Source: JBQCHF01 sp051953655 (GTDB lineage: Bacteria > Actinomycetota > Actinomycetes > Motilibacterales > Motilibacteraceae). Taken from it: a DNA stretch of 13,594 bases. Positions 1 to 6,374 of the stretch are shown here, one piece after another. The stretch spans positions 1 through 13,594 of the forward strand of contig JBQCIO010000018.1 in NCBI GenBank assembly GCA_051953655.1. Reading direction: 5' to 3'. Every line of letters begins with the position of its first letter. Position 1 is the stretch's first letter. The notes beneath the pieces were generated by a model. The model did not search any database, had not been told where the DNA came from, and saw nothing but the letters and a program-made list of their open reading frames with translations. The position numbers and the translations under genes were made by a program.

Positions 1-17
1 AACTCGAGACCGGTGGC

Positions 18-579
18 GTGCGGTGGGCGGCGCGGCGGACCCGGAGCGAGCCGGTCATCCTCGAACTCGACCGTCCACCCACCGAGCGCAACCGGTACTA
101 CATCAGCCACGTCCGGACGGAGCCCATCCCGCCCGGCACTCATGTCATCGTCCGCGGGGGCGGGCCGGTCCCGGAGTTCGTTCGACCCCGCCCTTGCCGG
201 ACGGTGGCTCGAGGCGGCCGGGCTGCAGGTCGAGCGGGCGCGCCGCAGCCTGCTGGCCGGGCAACTGCTGTGCTGGCTGCAGGCATACACCAACGAGGCA
301 CACCCCACCCTGGTGGGCCACGCCGCCGCGTCCTGGGCGGCCAACAGGTCGGCGGTGCTCGACACCCTCGAGGTCGTCCCAGGCATCGAAGGCGAGGATG
401 CGCTGCTCAGGCGGCTGCTGTGGGGCGTGGTCTACGAGGCGACCGAGCAAGGTGCCGACCGCGTCGACCTGAGCGCCGCTCCTGGCCCGTTGGTTCACGA
501 TGTCGGCGTTCCGGTCGTAGCGGGCAGGAGCGTCCTGACACTGCCTCCGCCTCCCGAGCTCGATCCGCGTCACCGCTGA
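18..579 (+). pseudogene. Frameshifted hypothetical protein, 3' end cut by the IS element
   Basis: I do not recognise the family. Two frames carry protein-like sequence. From GTG at 18 (or from beyond the left edge, since this frame is open to base 3) the product reads ...EPVILELDRPPTERNRYY... and PPGTHVIVRGGGPVPEFV. After about base 185 the plausible sequence moves to another frame (DPALAGRWLEAAGLQVERA..., then LLAGQLLCWLQAYTNEAHP). Removing one C near 184-186 joins them as PEFV-DPALAGRW, so a single-base insertion or a sequencing error is likely. The second half is Ala/Leu-rich and probably helical, with no visible catalytic motif. The TGA at 577-579 is partly made of the IS end. Reading across the IS-free junction (577 to 1523) gives only about seven more codons before TGA at 1542-1544, so little was lost at the C-terminus. 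Gene reality is likely; the function is unknown. Confidence 0.5.
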
Positions 580-600
580 GGCCCGCACGGCAGGGCCTCA
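577..600. terminator. Hairpin joining two converging stop codons
   Basis: TGAGGCCC (577-584) and GGGCCTCA (593-600) are perfect inverted repeats around an 8-nt loop. The left arm holds the stop of the rightward gene and the right arm holds the stop of the leftward transposase. It is placed like a bidirectional terminator, with no T-run. The left arm is also the terminal repeat of the IS element, so transposase binding is an alternative role. Confidence 0.45.
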
Positions 601-1425
601 TGCTGCGGGCAGGAGCGGCCCCGCTCCTTCCAGGTGGCCGGACACATGCCGCAGGGTTGCCGCGATGCAGGCGACCTGTAGCCAGCCCGTGGCCGAGGCG
701 GTGGTGTTCTCGAACGACTTGGCCAGGCGGCGGGCGCGGCCGAGTCGTCCGTGGGCGACCTCAACCCGCCAGGCGTGGCGGATGGGCCGGAACACCGGCT
801 GCTTGTCATCCCAGCCGACCCGGCGCACCTCCATCCCGTGCGCTCGGCCCAAGTCCCGGGCGGCGGTGACGGTGACCCCTCGGTCGACAAGCACCAGCTC
901 CAGCCGCCCGGTCGCGCCCTGGCTAGCCAGGTGCTCCAGCATCAGCTCGGTCGTGCGGTTCTCATGCGTCGACGCAGGCACCACCAGCGCACCGAGCGGC
1001 AGACCGGTCACGTCCACGGCCACGACGCGCTTGGCACCGTTCGTGCGCCCGTAGGCGCCCCCGCGGTCGTGGAAGGTAACCCCGCCGTTGGAGGCGCCGC
1101 GGGCCAGGTGGGTGTCGATGATCACCATCGAGGGGGTGGCCCTGGCGCGGCCCTCCGCCTCTCGCGCCGCCCGGTGCAGCACGGTCAGCGCCTGGGCCCA
1201 GGTACCGTTGCGTGACCAGCGCCGTAACTGGGACCACACCCGGGTCCAGGGCCCGAACGACTCGGGCAGGAACCGCCACTGGCAGCCGGTGTGCGAGATG
1301 TAGAGCATCCCGTCCACCACCCGCCGCAGGTCCGGCCCGTGCTTGGGACCCCGCTTGCCCGGGGCGTTGAACACCGGCTCCAGCAGCGCCCACTGCTCAT
1401 CGGTCAAGTCACTGGGGTACGACAT
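598..1425 (-). CDS. IS5-family transposase (DDE)
   Basis: This 275-residue DDE transposase would cut and rejoin the ends of its own element. The N-terminus MSYPSDLTDEQWALLEPVF is the usual opening of the IS5-type DUF4096 DNA-binding region. The catalytic triad can be read as D104 (VIIDTHLA), D181 (LVLVDRGV) and E222 (WRVEVAHGRLGRARRLAKSFE). The last block matches the family's E-x-LGR-RRLA signature. I chose the ATG at 1425 because homologues begin at this motif; an in-frame GTG at 1482 would add 19 residues. It is a single full-length ORF with no frameshift, so it may be active. A hairpin lies just upstream of the start. Confidence 0.9.
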   Translation of the reverse strand: MSYPSDLTDEQWALLEPVFNAPGKRGPKHGPDLRRVVDGMLYISHTGCQWRFLPESFGPWTRVWSQLRRWSRNGTWAQALTVLHRAAREAEGRARATPSMVIIDTHLARGASNGGVTFHDRGGAYGRTNGAKRVVAVDVTGLPLGALVVPASTHENRTTELMLEHLASQGATGRLELVLVDRGVTVTAARDLGRAHGMEVRRVGWDDKQPVFRPIRHAWRVEVAHGRLGRARRLAKSFENTTASATGWLQVACIAATLRHVSGHLEGAGPLLPAA

Positions 1426-1441
1426 GCGCCGCACCCTGCCC

Positions 1442-1465
1442 GCCGACTCCCGCACGGCAGTCGGC
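1442..1465 (-). promoter_or_regulatory. Hairpin in the transposase leader
   Basis: GCCGACT (1442-1448) and AGTCGGC (1459-1465) form a perfect 7-bp stem around a 10-nt loop, starting 17 nt upstream of the transposase ATG. In several IS elements (IS10, IS50) such leader hairpins block translation from outside transcripts; that role here is inferred. Its loop carries the same CCCGCACGGC core as the hairpin at the element's other end. Confidence 0.4.
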
Positions 1466-1539
1466 CACGGAATAGGACACACTCAGTAAAAGCCGAACAG
1501 GGCACACCTTCGTGGGGGCCTCGCCAGTCGCCTGTTGGG

Positions 1540-1557
1540 CGGTGACGACAGTCACCG
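1540..1557 (+). terminator. Short hairpin right of the IS
   Basis: CGGTGAC (1540-1546), GACA loop and GTCACCG (1551-1557) make a perfect 7-bp stem. The left arm includes the TGA that would end the leftmost gene if the IS were absent, so it could be that gene's original terminator. No T-run follows. Confidence 0.3.
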
Positions 1558-1672
1558 AGCCGGCGCCCGCACAGAACGCCCATGCGGTCCCGAGGGCTGG
1601 CAGTGACGTTCGCCTCTACCTCGACCCAGGGCTGGGGCGCGACCGTGATCTGGGCAGAAGGGGAGCGGTCCG

Positions 1673-1918
1673 ATGACGGGGTGGGACAGCGATGGGCCGG
1701 GGCGGTCCTGCTGGTGGCCGGCGTCCTGGCTTGCGTCCTGGCGTCTGTTGGTCGTTGGCGCCGTAGCGGTATCCCGCGTCCTCAGCCCGCACAGAGAAAC
1801 GCCGGCGGCCTACCGCGGCAACAGGCCGCGGCGCCTGCTCGAGGAGCGGTTCGCGCGCGATGCGGTGGACGACGGCGACCGCACCTGGCGGCCGGACCTG
1901 CTGCGGAGGGGTCGGTGA
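1673..1918 (+). CDS. Small SHOCT-like membrane protein
   Basis: An 81-residue protein with one hydrophobic segment (about residues 14-36, Trp-rich) followed by a C-terminal tail RRLLEERFARDAVDDGDRTW...LLRR (53-79). The tail resembles the SHOCT motif (short amphipathic helix, often LxxRFARGEIxxEEYxxR) but with the central part degenerated. The start ATG follows AGGGGAG with good spacing. The stop overlaps the GTG start of the cupredoxin gene, so the two are translationally coupled. Two clearer SHOCT proteins occur elsewhere in this window. SHOCT proteins are thought to be oligomerisation or anchoring factors; no precise function is known. The annotation as coding rests on the start signals, the overlap and the tail. 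Confidence 0.55.
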   Translation: MTGWDSDGPGRSCWWPASWLASWRLLVVGAVAVSRVLSPHRETPAAYRGNRPRRLLEERFARDAVDDGDRTWRPDLLRRGR

Positions 1919-2517
1919 CGGGGGTGAGCCGGCGGGCGCTGGTCGTGGCGGCCGGAGTGACGGTCGCGCTGACGACGGCGTCCATGGGCGTGGTTGCGCT
2001 GGGGCAGGGCCACTCGGGGTCGGTGCGGGTGTCTGCGGAAGGGGGGCACCGCCCAGGCGCCGCGACGTGGTGCCGGGTGCCGGCCACGCTGCCGGGGAGG
2101 GTCGTGACGGTGACGCTTGCCGACATGGGCCCAGGGATGATGGGGGGCGGCTGGTCCGGCGGGCCGGCGATGCGCGGCGGGTGGATTAGGACGCGCGCGG
2201 CCCCGCAGACCGTGCCGTCCGGGCAGGTGACCCTGGTCGCGTACAACCACGGCATGCGCACGCACGAGCTTGTCGTGCTGCCGCTCGCCGCGGGGGCGTC
2301 CGTCGGCGCCCGGACGGTCGGTACGGACAACAAGGTCGACGAGACGAGCAGCCTAGGGGAGGCGTCCCGGTCCTGCGGCGCCGGGTCCGGCGACGGCATC
2401 ACCACGGGCGCAGCCGGGTGGGTGAGCCTCACCCTCGAGCCCGGGCGGTACGAGTTGCTGTGCAACCTGCCGGGTCACTACGCCGCGGGCATGCATACCG
2501 AACTCGACGTCACCTAG
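1915..2517 (+). CDS. Exported cupredoxin-like (type 1 copper) protein
   Basis: This 200-residue protein has an N-terminal signal or anchor (SRRALVVAAGVTVALTTASMGVVAL, about residues 5-29) and a C-terminal cupredoxin fold of the sulfocyanin/plastocyanin type. Candidate copper ligands are His117 (MRTHELVVL), Cys183, His188 and Met193 (LLCNLPGHYAAGM), matching the family C-x4-H-x4-M pattern. A Met/Gly-rich insert (about residues 70-90, DMGPGMMGGG...) precedes the fold. It probably binds copper outside the membrane as an electron carrier or copper buffer. I chose GTG 1915 because GGAGG sits 5 nt upstream and the signal peptide starts here; the same frame is open further upstream, but that part is poor protein sequence overlapping the SHOCT gene. 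Neighbouring thiol-redox and metal genes fit a copper-stress role (inference). Confidence 0.82.
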   Translation: MTGVSRRALVVAAGVTVALTTASMGVVALGQGHSGSVRVSAEGGHRPGAATWCRVPATLPGRVVTVTLADMGPGMMGGGWSGGPAMRGGWIRTRAAPQTVPSGQVTLVAYNHGMRTHELVVLPLAAGASVGARTVGTDNKVDETSSLGEASRSCGAGSGDGITTGAAGWVSLTLEPGRYELLCNLPGHYAAGMHTELDVT

Positions 2518-2551
2518 CCGCACGGTCGGTAGTAGGCCCGCCGCTACCCGG

Positions 2552-3075
2552 TCAGCAGCAGCACTCCTCGCCTTCCCAGGCCTCGCGGCCTTCCTGTACC
2601 GACCACACAGCCAGGCCGAGCGCGATGACCGGGTCGACCTAGTCGACCCCGGTCGCGGCATGGAGGGCCAGGCCGACCAGGACGGCAGCGGCCTGCGCTG
2701 CGCACATCAGGTTCTGGGTGCCCTCGCCGACGGTCGCCTCGGAGTCGCGGCGGGCGCCGAGCCGCCGCTTGGCGACCCCGAGTCCTGGCATCACGACGAC
2801 GCCGACTGCGGTCAGCCCCATGCCAAGAGCCGGGTGCGACCGGAGCAGGTCCGTCTTCGCCTCTGCTGTGATGAAGGCCGCCAGCAGCCAGAACAAGATG
2901 GCCCCACGCGATGGCCGCGCCGCTCGGCGGTCTCGGACCAGCCGGCGGGAGTCGGTGATCCGCCGGACGACCACGACGCGGCCCAAGCCCTCGCTCGCCG
3001 AGCCGACCGCCCCAAACGACTCGGCACCGACGTGCCGCCGGTCACCGCCTCGGCGTCCAGGCCGAGACCGGCGTC
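2552..3075 (-). pseudogene. Decayed cation transporter (CDF-like), amber and frameshifts
   Basis: The fragments match a small actinobacterial cation transporter of the cation diffusion facilitator type. One open frame (2639-2986) encodes AILFWLLAAFITAEAKTDLL, GLTAVGVVVMPGLGVAKRRLG and NLMCAAQAAAVLVGLAL. It meets TAG at 2639-2641 exactly where a Trp is expected. The same frame continues for 28 codons (VDPVIALGLAVWSV...EAWEGEECCC) to TGA at 2552-2554. Upstream, family-like pieces alternate between frames: GLGLDAEAV (about 3040-3066) and SETAERRGHR in one frame, VVVVRRITDSRR in the other. At least three indels are therefore needed to restore it. The first membrane segments are missing. The gene is very probably dead; assembly error could explain single lesions but hardly all of them. 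It converges on the cupredoxin gene. Confidence 0.72.
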
Positions 3076-3316
3076 CTGGGAAGCTGCCCGGCGCCGCCGA
3101 GCCCGGCTGGACCGCCGGCGGCGTAGGGGGTGATGGATCCCGGACGCGGGCATGGGCGCCGCCGTGCCGGCGCCCGTGCGGGACCTACACGTCAGCCGGG
3201 CTCCGATCACGGGAGGGCCTGACGACGGCCGGCCATTTGCGGCAGCGCCGGCGAGTGAGGACCCACCCATCCGCAGGCGTCAAGCCCTACCGAAGAGACG
3301 GGCGCGCTTGAGGGGC
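3076..3316. other. Gap without a supported gene
   Basis: Frames here are open because of high GC but show no protein family features. The stretch holds the hairpin at 3150-3179 and possibly unrecognisable remains of the 5' part of the cation-transporter pseudogene. I see nothing else. Confidence 0.5.
3150..3179 (-). terminator. Strong hairpin beyond the leftward redox operon
   Basis: The arms 3150-3161 and 3168-3179 pair over 12 bp (one G-T wobble at 3153/3176) around a 6-nt loop CCGTGC, with core GGGCGCCG/CGGCGCCC. It lies about 140 nt past the stop of the SHOCT gene at 3317 and could end that transcript or shield the pseudogene. There is no T-run, as is usual for actinobacterial terminators. 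Confidence 0.5.
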
Positions 3317-3556
3317 TCATCGCCCTGACCCGAGCAGCTCCCGCCGGGCGCGGTACTCCTCGACGTCGATCTCTCCGCGTGCGAACCGTTCGTCGAGCAG
3401 GTGCGCGGCGTCGGACTCATGGCTGGTGTGCTCGGCACCACAGATGCCCCGGTAGAGCAGGAAGCCGCCGCCGATCAGCAGGCTCCAAAACGCGAGCATC
3501 ATGAGGGTCATCCAGACCCAGCCGCCCCAGCCGAGGCCGCCGTACCAATCCATCAT
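3317..3556 (-). CDS. SHOCT-domain small membrane protein
   Basis: A 79-residue protein: a Gly/Trp-rich N-terminus (MMDWYGGLGWGGWVW), one membrane helix (about 14-36) and a clear C-terminal SHOCT helix (about 50-77, HLLDERFARGEIDVEEYRARREL). AAAGGAG lies 7 nt upstream of the first ATG; a second ATG follows directly. It is the last gene of the leftward thioredoxin/ccdA/redoxin cluster but is separated by 72 nt holding an inverted repeat and a possible operator, so it may also have its own promoter. Proteins of this shape often sit in metal-resistance clusters; the biochemical role is unknown. Confidence 0.85.
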   Translation of the reverse strand: MMDWYGGLGWGGWVWMTLMMLAFWSLLIGGGFLLYRGICGAEHTSHESDAAHLLDERFARGEIDVEEYRARRELLGSGR

Positions 3557-3586
3557 CGTCGTACTCCTTTCCTCGGGTTCACGCTA

Positions 3587-3610
3587 GGCGGTTCATACCG
3601 CCGGGGGGTA
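3587..3610 (-). promoter_or_regulatory. Possible CsoR-like operator and hairpin before the SHOCT gene
   Basis: Two overlapping signals lie here. GGCGGT (3587-3592), TCAT and ACCGCC (3597-3602) form a 6-bp hairpin. TACCGCCGGGGGGTA (3596-3610) is a GC-rich pseudo-palindrome bounded by TAC and GTA, the general shape of copper-sensing CsoR operators in actinobacteria. On the minus strand TATGAA (3591-3596) directly follows it and could be a -10 box, about 35 nt before the SHOCT start. No csoR gene is in the window, so this is tentative. Confidence 0.3.
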
Positions 3611-3628
3611 GGACGAAGGTCCGTTCCG

Positions 3629-4255
3629 TCACGGCGCAAGGTGCGCGCTAGCCTGCTTGACCAGCTCATCCGGTGAGAGCCACATCGACGGGTACTCGCC
3701 GTGCCAGCGCTGCGCCCCGTTGTTGTCGATCAGCACGAAGCCGTGTCCGGGCAGGCCCTCGTGCATGCCGCGACCGATGGTGCCGTAGGCGGTGGACACC
3801 GTCCCGTCGTCGAGCAGGAACGGGGTCTTCACCCCGTACAAGGCCATGTCGTGGAGGATCTGCTCACGGGTGTTCATCACGATCGGCAGCACCGCCAGCC
3901 CGGCCCGGTCGAACGCCGCCCGGTCCTTCTCGATCGCGGCCATCTGCTGCAAGCAGGAGCCGCATCCCGCGCCCTCGGAGAAGTACAGGACGACGTCCCG
4001 GCCGCGGTAGTCCGTCAGGGCCACCCGGCGGCCAGAAGTGTCGGTGAGGGTGAAGCCCGGGGCCGGCCTGGTGACCGCGGAGGAGGTGGGTCGCGAGGTG
4101 AGCATCATGGCGGCGACCAGGCCGGCGAGCACCGCCAGCCCAGTGACAGCGACCAGGATGCGCCGCTGGCGTCCCCGACGAGCCTGCTCCTTCCTGACCG
4201 CGGCCAGGACCTGGCGTCGGTGCTCCTCGTCGCGCCTTGCTGCCTTGCTGGTCAT
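3629..4255 (-). CDS. Membrane-anchored redoxin (TlpA/AhpC-TSA-like)
   Basis: This 208-residue thiol-disulfide protein has a basic cytoplasmic N-terminus, one membrane anchor (about 32-54) and an extracytoplasmic thioredoxin-fold domain (about 62-208). The domain starts APGFTLTDTSGRRVALTDYRGRDVVLYF. The active site C98-G-S-C101 follows SEGAG. Later family blocks are VLPIVMN, FLLDDGTVSTAYG and HGFVLIDNNG. It probably receives electrons from the CcdA-like protein encoded 10 nt upstream and reduces disulfides or peroxides outside the membrane. The start ATG has GAGAGG 6 nt upstream. TlpA-like reductase and peroxiredoxin-like roles cannot be separated from sequence. Confidence 0.85.
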   Translation of the reverse strand: MTSKAARRDEEHRRQVLAAVRKEQARRGRQRRILVAVTGLAVLAGLVAAMMLTSRPTSSAVTRPAPGFTLTDTSGRRVALTDYRGRDVVLYFSEGAGCGSCLQQMAAIEKDRAAFDRAGLAVLPIVMNTREQILHDMALYGVKTPFLLDDGTVSTAYGTIGRGMHEGLPGHGFVLIDNNGAQRWHGEYPSMWLSPDELVKQASAHLAP

Positions 4256-4265
4256 GCTGGGCCTC

Positions 4266-5189
4266 TCAGATCCGGGTGGGGTCGTGGTCGCAGTGCGATG
4301 CGTCGGCGAGGGCTTGCTCCGCGTGGCCCCGGTGCCGGTCGCGCAGGGTGGCGACGACGAAGACCGCGGCCAGGGCGATCACCCCCAGGCCGAGCAGCAG
4401 GTCTGGCACGCCGCTGGTCCACCTCTCGACCCGAGCGAAGACACGGGCGAGGAACGACCCGATCGCGACCTGGAAGCCTGGGCCGCCGGTCATCCGCTGA
4501 CTGCCGGCGAGGTAGACGACGAAACCGCCCATCACCGCGAATCCGACGGCAACCACGACGTTGAAGGTGTTGGTGCGCACGGTCCGCCCACCCAGGTGCA
4601 GCTGGACCGGCCGCGCACACAGCCATCCGCGCTCGCCCAAGCGGTACCGGTCCCAGGCCAGGGCCATGACGAACAGCGGGAAGGTCATCCCGAACACGTA
4701 GGCCAGCCCGAGCAGGGCACCCCCGACGGCCGACCCGGACAGCACGGACAGGGTCATCACCCCGGCCAGCACCGGGGCGCAGCACGAGGAGGCGACCCCG
4801 GAGAACACCCCGAGCGCGAAGAAGCTCGCACTGTCCCCAGCGCTGGTGTCCGGAGCACGCAGCACCGATGGCAGCGACCACATCCGCCCCGACAGGGCGT
4901 ACACGCCCAGGGCCAGCATCAGTGCCCCACCGACGTAGTAGAGCGGCCGGTGGTAGTGCGCGATGGTCGCCGACACCAGGCTCGCCCCGAGCGTGATCGG
5001 CACCAGGACCAGCGCCAGGCCGGCAGCGAACACGAACGTCAGCGGCAGCAGGCGCCAGCGCCTGTTCTTCACCGCCACTGCCAGGTAGCTCGGCGCCAGC
5101 AACACGATGCAGCACGGCGCGAACAGGGCGACACCGCCGGCGAGGAAGGCCGCGAGTAGGCCGCTGCTGGTCAGCAGGGTCGAGCCCAT
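4266..5189 (-). CDS. CcdA/DsbD-like membrane electron carrier
   Basis: This 307-residue polytopic protein would move reducing equivalents from cytoplasmic thioredoxin across the membrane. Two cysteine sites fit the family but are CC pairs: C26-C27 (GGVALFAPCCIVLLAPSYLA) and C136-C137 (GVASSCCAPVLAGV). Several membrane helices are visible (about 12-35, 47-70, 82-100, 124-145, 150-185, 210-235, 260-282). The C-terminus is His/Asp-rich (HRGH...SHCDHD), which may bind metal. The ATG at 5189 shares one base with the stop of the thioredoxin gene (TGATG), so translation is coupled. A longer upstream reading in this frame runs through the thioredoxin gene and is rejected. The standard CcdA motif is P-C; here each is P/S-C-C. 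Confidence 0.85.
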   Translation of the reverse strand: MGSTLLTSSGLLAAFLAGGVALFAPCCIVLLAPSYLAVAVKNRRWRLLPLTFVFAAGLALVLVPITLGASLVSATIAHYHRPLYYVGGALMLALGVYALSGRMWSLPSVLRAPDTSAGDSASFFALGVFSGVASSCCAPVLAGVMTLSVLSGSAVGGALLGLAYVFGMTFPLFVMALAWDRYRLGERGWLCARPVQLHLGGRTVRTNTFNVVVAVGFAVMGGFVVYLAGSQRMTGGPGFQVAIGSFLARVFARVERWTSGVPDLLLGLGVIALAAVFVVATLRDRHRGHAEQALADASHCDHDPTRI

Positions 5190-5482
5190 CACGCCACCGC
5201 CGACAGCCGCGTCAGCAGCGCCTTGCGCAGCTTCCGGCTGGACAGCCGACCGTAGGAGAAGAACCCTCCGTCGAGGAGCACCAGCGGGAACATCGGGGCG
5301 CGGTGCTCCCGGACCAGCGCCTGCCCGACCGCCCCGGTGGCCTCCACTAGTTCCACGCGCACAGGCAGCTCTCGCTCCAGTTCGGCGAGAGCGTCGATCG
5401 CGTCCTGGCAGAAGTGACAAGCAGGGGCGTGGACGAGCGTGACCATGACGGGGATAGACCGCGGTGCCGTCGGTGCAGACAT
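5189..5482 (-). CDS. Glutaredoxin/thioredoxin-like protein (CHFC)
   Basis: A 97-residue soluble thioredoxin-fold protein. VTLVHAPACHFCQDAIDAL holds the active site C22-H-F-C25. The later block RAPMFPLVLLDGGFFSYGRLS has the expected cis-Pro region (FPLVLLDG) and a glutaredoxin-like length. It is the first gene of the leftward cluster and likely supplies electrons to, or is reduced alongside, the CcdA-like protein. The start ATG 5482 has GAGAGG 5 nt upstream; ATG 5446 is a shorter alternative that keeps the active site. The frame is open upstream to about 5620 but that sequence lies in the regulatory gap. Confidence 0.82.
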   Translation of the reverse strand: MSAPTAPRSIPVMVTLVHAPACHFCQDAIDALAELERELPVRVELVEATGAVGQALVREHRAPMFPLVLLDGGFFSYGRLSSRKLRKALLTRLSAVA

Positions 5483-5561
5483 GACAGCCTCTCGAGGACC
5501 TGCTGGCGCGGAATTCACCTCACCGTCGTCACCGGAGATGGCGTTCGAGGCAGGGATCCGG

Positions 5562-5579
5562 TGAAGGTTCGCTGAAGGT
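5562..5579. promoter_or_regulatory. Direct repeat, probable response-regulator site
   Basis: TGAAGGT (5562-5568), TCGC and TGAAGGT (5573-5579) are identical 7-mers at 11-bp spacing, the layout bound by OmpR/PhoB-type regulators. It lies 80 bp upstream of the thioredoxin start (minus strand) and 83 bp upstream of the response-regulator start (plus strand), so it could serve both. A similar pair occurs at 9447-9464. Confidence 0.6.
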
Positions 5580-5621
5580 CGGCGAGCCGGCGCGCTCGCC
5601 GCGACCGCGCCGGCCGGCATG

Positions 5622-5637
5622 CGGCACAGTGGTGCCG
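5622..5637 (+). promoter_or_regulatory. Inverted repeat in the response-regulator leader
   Basis: CGGCAC (5622-5627), AGTG and GTGCCG (5632-5637) form a perfect 6-bp stem about 30 nt before the response-regulator start. Another 6-bp repeat, GGCGAG/CTCGCC, lies at 5581-5600. They may be operator or leader structure; chance is possible at this GC content. Confidence 0.25.
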
Positions 5638-5666
5638 GTCTTTACGAGGAGAGCGAGGCGGGCCGG

Positions 5667-6374
5667 ATGACCGCGACAGCGGACGCGAAGGTGCTGGTGG
5701 TCGACGACGAGGAACCCCTGGCGCGGCTGGTCGCGTCCTACCTGGAGCGCGACGGGTTCTCGGCCACCTGGGTCGGGGACGGGCTGGCAGCCGTGCAGAT
5801 GGCCCGCTCTTTGGACCCCGACGTGGTCGTGCTCGATCTCGGCCTTCCGCGCCTGGACGGCATCGAGGTCTGCCGGCAGCTGCGCACCTTCAGCGACTGC
5901 TACGTGCTCATGCTCACCGCCCGCAGCGACGAGGTCGACAAGCTGATCGGCCTGTCCGTGGGCGCCGATGACTACCTGACCAAGCCGTTCAGCCCGCGCG
6001 AGCTCGTCGCGCGCGTGCACGTGCTGCTGCGGCGCCCGCGTCGAGGTCGGCCGGCCGATGACGCCGCCGCCCCCCTGCGGTTCGGCCCGCTCGAGGTCGA
6101 CGTCGACGGCCGCGAGGTTCGCCTCGGCGGCGAGCAGGTGGCGCTGACCCGTACCGAGTTCGACGTCCTGGCCGCTCTGGCCACCCGTCCCAAGGTCGCG
6201 TTCAGCCGGCGACAGCTCATCGACACCGTGTGGGGCGCGGAGTGGTACGGCGACGAGCACCTGGTCGACGTGCACGTCGGCCACCTGCGGCGCAAGCTCG
6301 GCGACGACGCCGACACCGGCCGCTTCATCCGCACCGTCCGCGGAGTCGGTTACCGGATGGGCGAGGGCCGATGA
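5667..6374 (+). CDS. OmpR/PhoB-family response regulator
   Basis: This 235-residue two-component regulator has a receiver domain (about 8-122) and a winged-helix DNA-binding domain (about 135-232). Receiver residues are complete: acidic pair D13/D14, phospho-acceptor D57 (VVVLDLGLP), T84 and K106 (DYLTKPFSP). The effector ends with the typical HLVDVHVGHLRRKLG...IRTVRGVGYRM. I chose ATG 5667, which matches the receiver's N-terminus; the reading frame is open from 5619 but that part is leader. The stop overlaps the kinase start (ATGA). The direct repeat at 5562-5579 suggests autoregulation and control of the divergent redox cluster. The signal is unknown; copper or thiol stress is inferred from neighbours. 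Confidence 0.93.
   Translation: MTATADAKVLVVDDEEPLARLVASYLERDGFSATWVGDGLAAVQMARSLDPDVVVLDLGLPRLDGIEVCRQLRTFSDCYVLMLTARSDEVDKLIGLSVGADDYLTKPFSPRELVARVHVLLRRPRRGRPADDAAAPLRFGPLEVDVDGREVRLGGEQVALTRTEFDVLAALATRPKVAFSRRQLIDTVWGAEWYGDEHLVDVHVGHLRRKLGDDADTGRFIRTVRGVGYRMGEGR

Larger units (their letters stand above)
578..1522 (-). mobile_element. IS5-family insertion sequence, about 945 bp
   Basis: The element holds one transposase gene on the minus strand. Its ends show a matching inverted repeat: GAGGCCCGCACG at 578-589, and CGTGGGGGCCTC at 1511-1522, which reads GAGGCCCCCACG on the other strand (11 of 12 identical). The length is typical for IS5-family elements. I see no clear target-site duplication: the bases outside are ...CGCT on the left and GCCA... 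on the right. The exact ends may therefore be off by a few bases, or one flank has changed. A 12-base direct repeat (582-593 and 1449-1460) lies inside, each copy in the loop region of a hairpin. Confidence 0.7.

Noticed and set aside
1582..1914. N-terminal extension of the cupredoxin gene in the same frame
   Set aside because: The extension is Arg/Ala/Pro-rich without features and overlaps the SHOCT gene. GTG 1915 has a strong ribosome site and starts a signal peptide.
2528..2548. GGTAG/CTACC repeat as terminator between the cupredoxin gene and the pseudogene
   Set aside because: The stem is only 5 bp with an 11-nt loop; too weak to distinguish from chance.
3577..3596. GGTTCA direct repeat as another response-regulator site
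   Set aside because: The two copies are 14 bp apart, not 11, and the sequence differs from the TGAAGGT sites.
4038..5159. 373-codon open frame on the plus strand
   Set aside because: The Gln/His/Arg-rich product lies opposite the CcdA-like and redoxin genes; no start signal or domain is visible.
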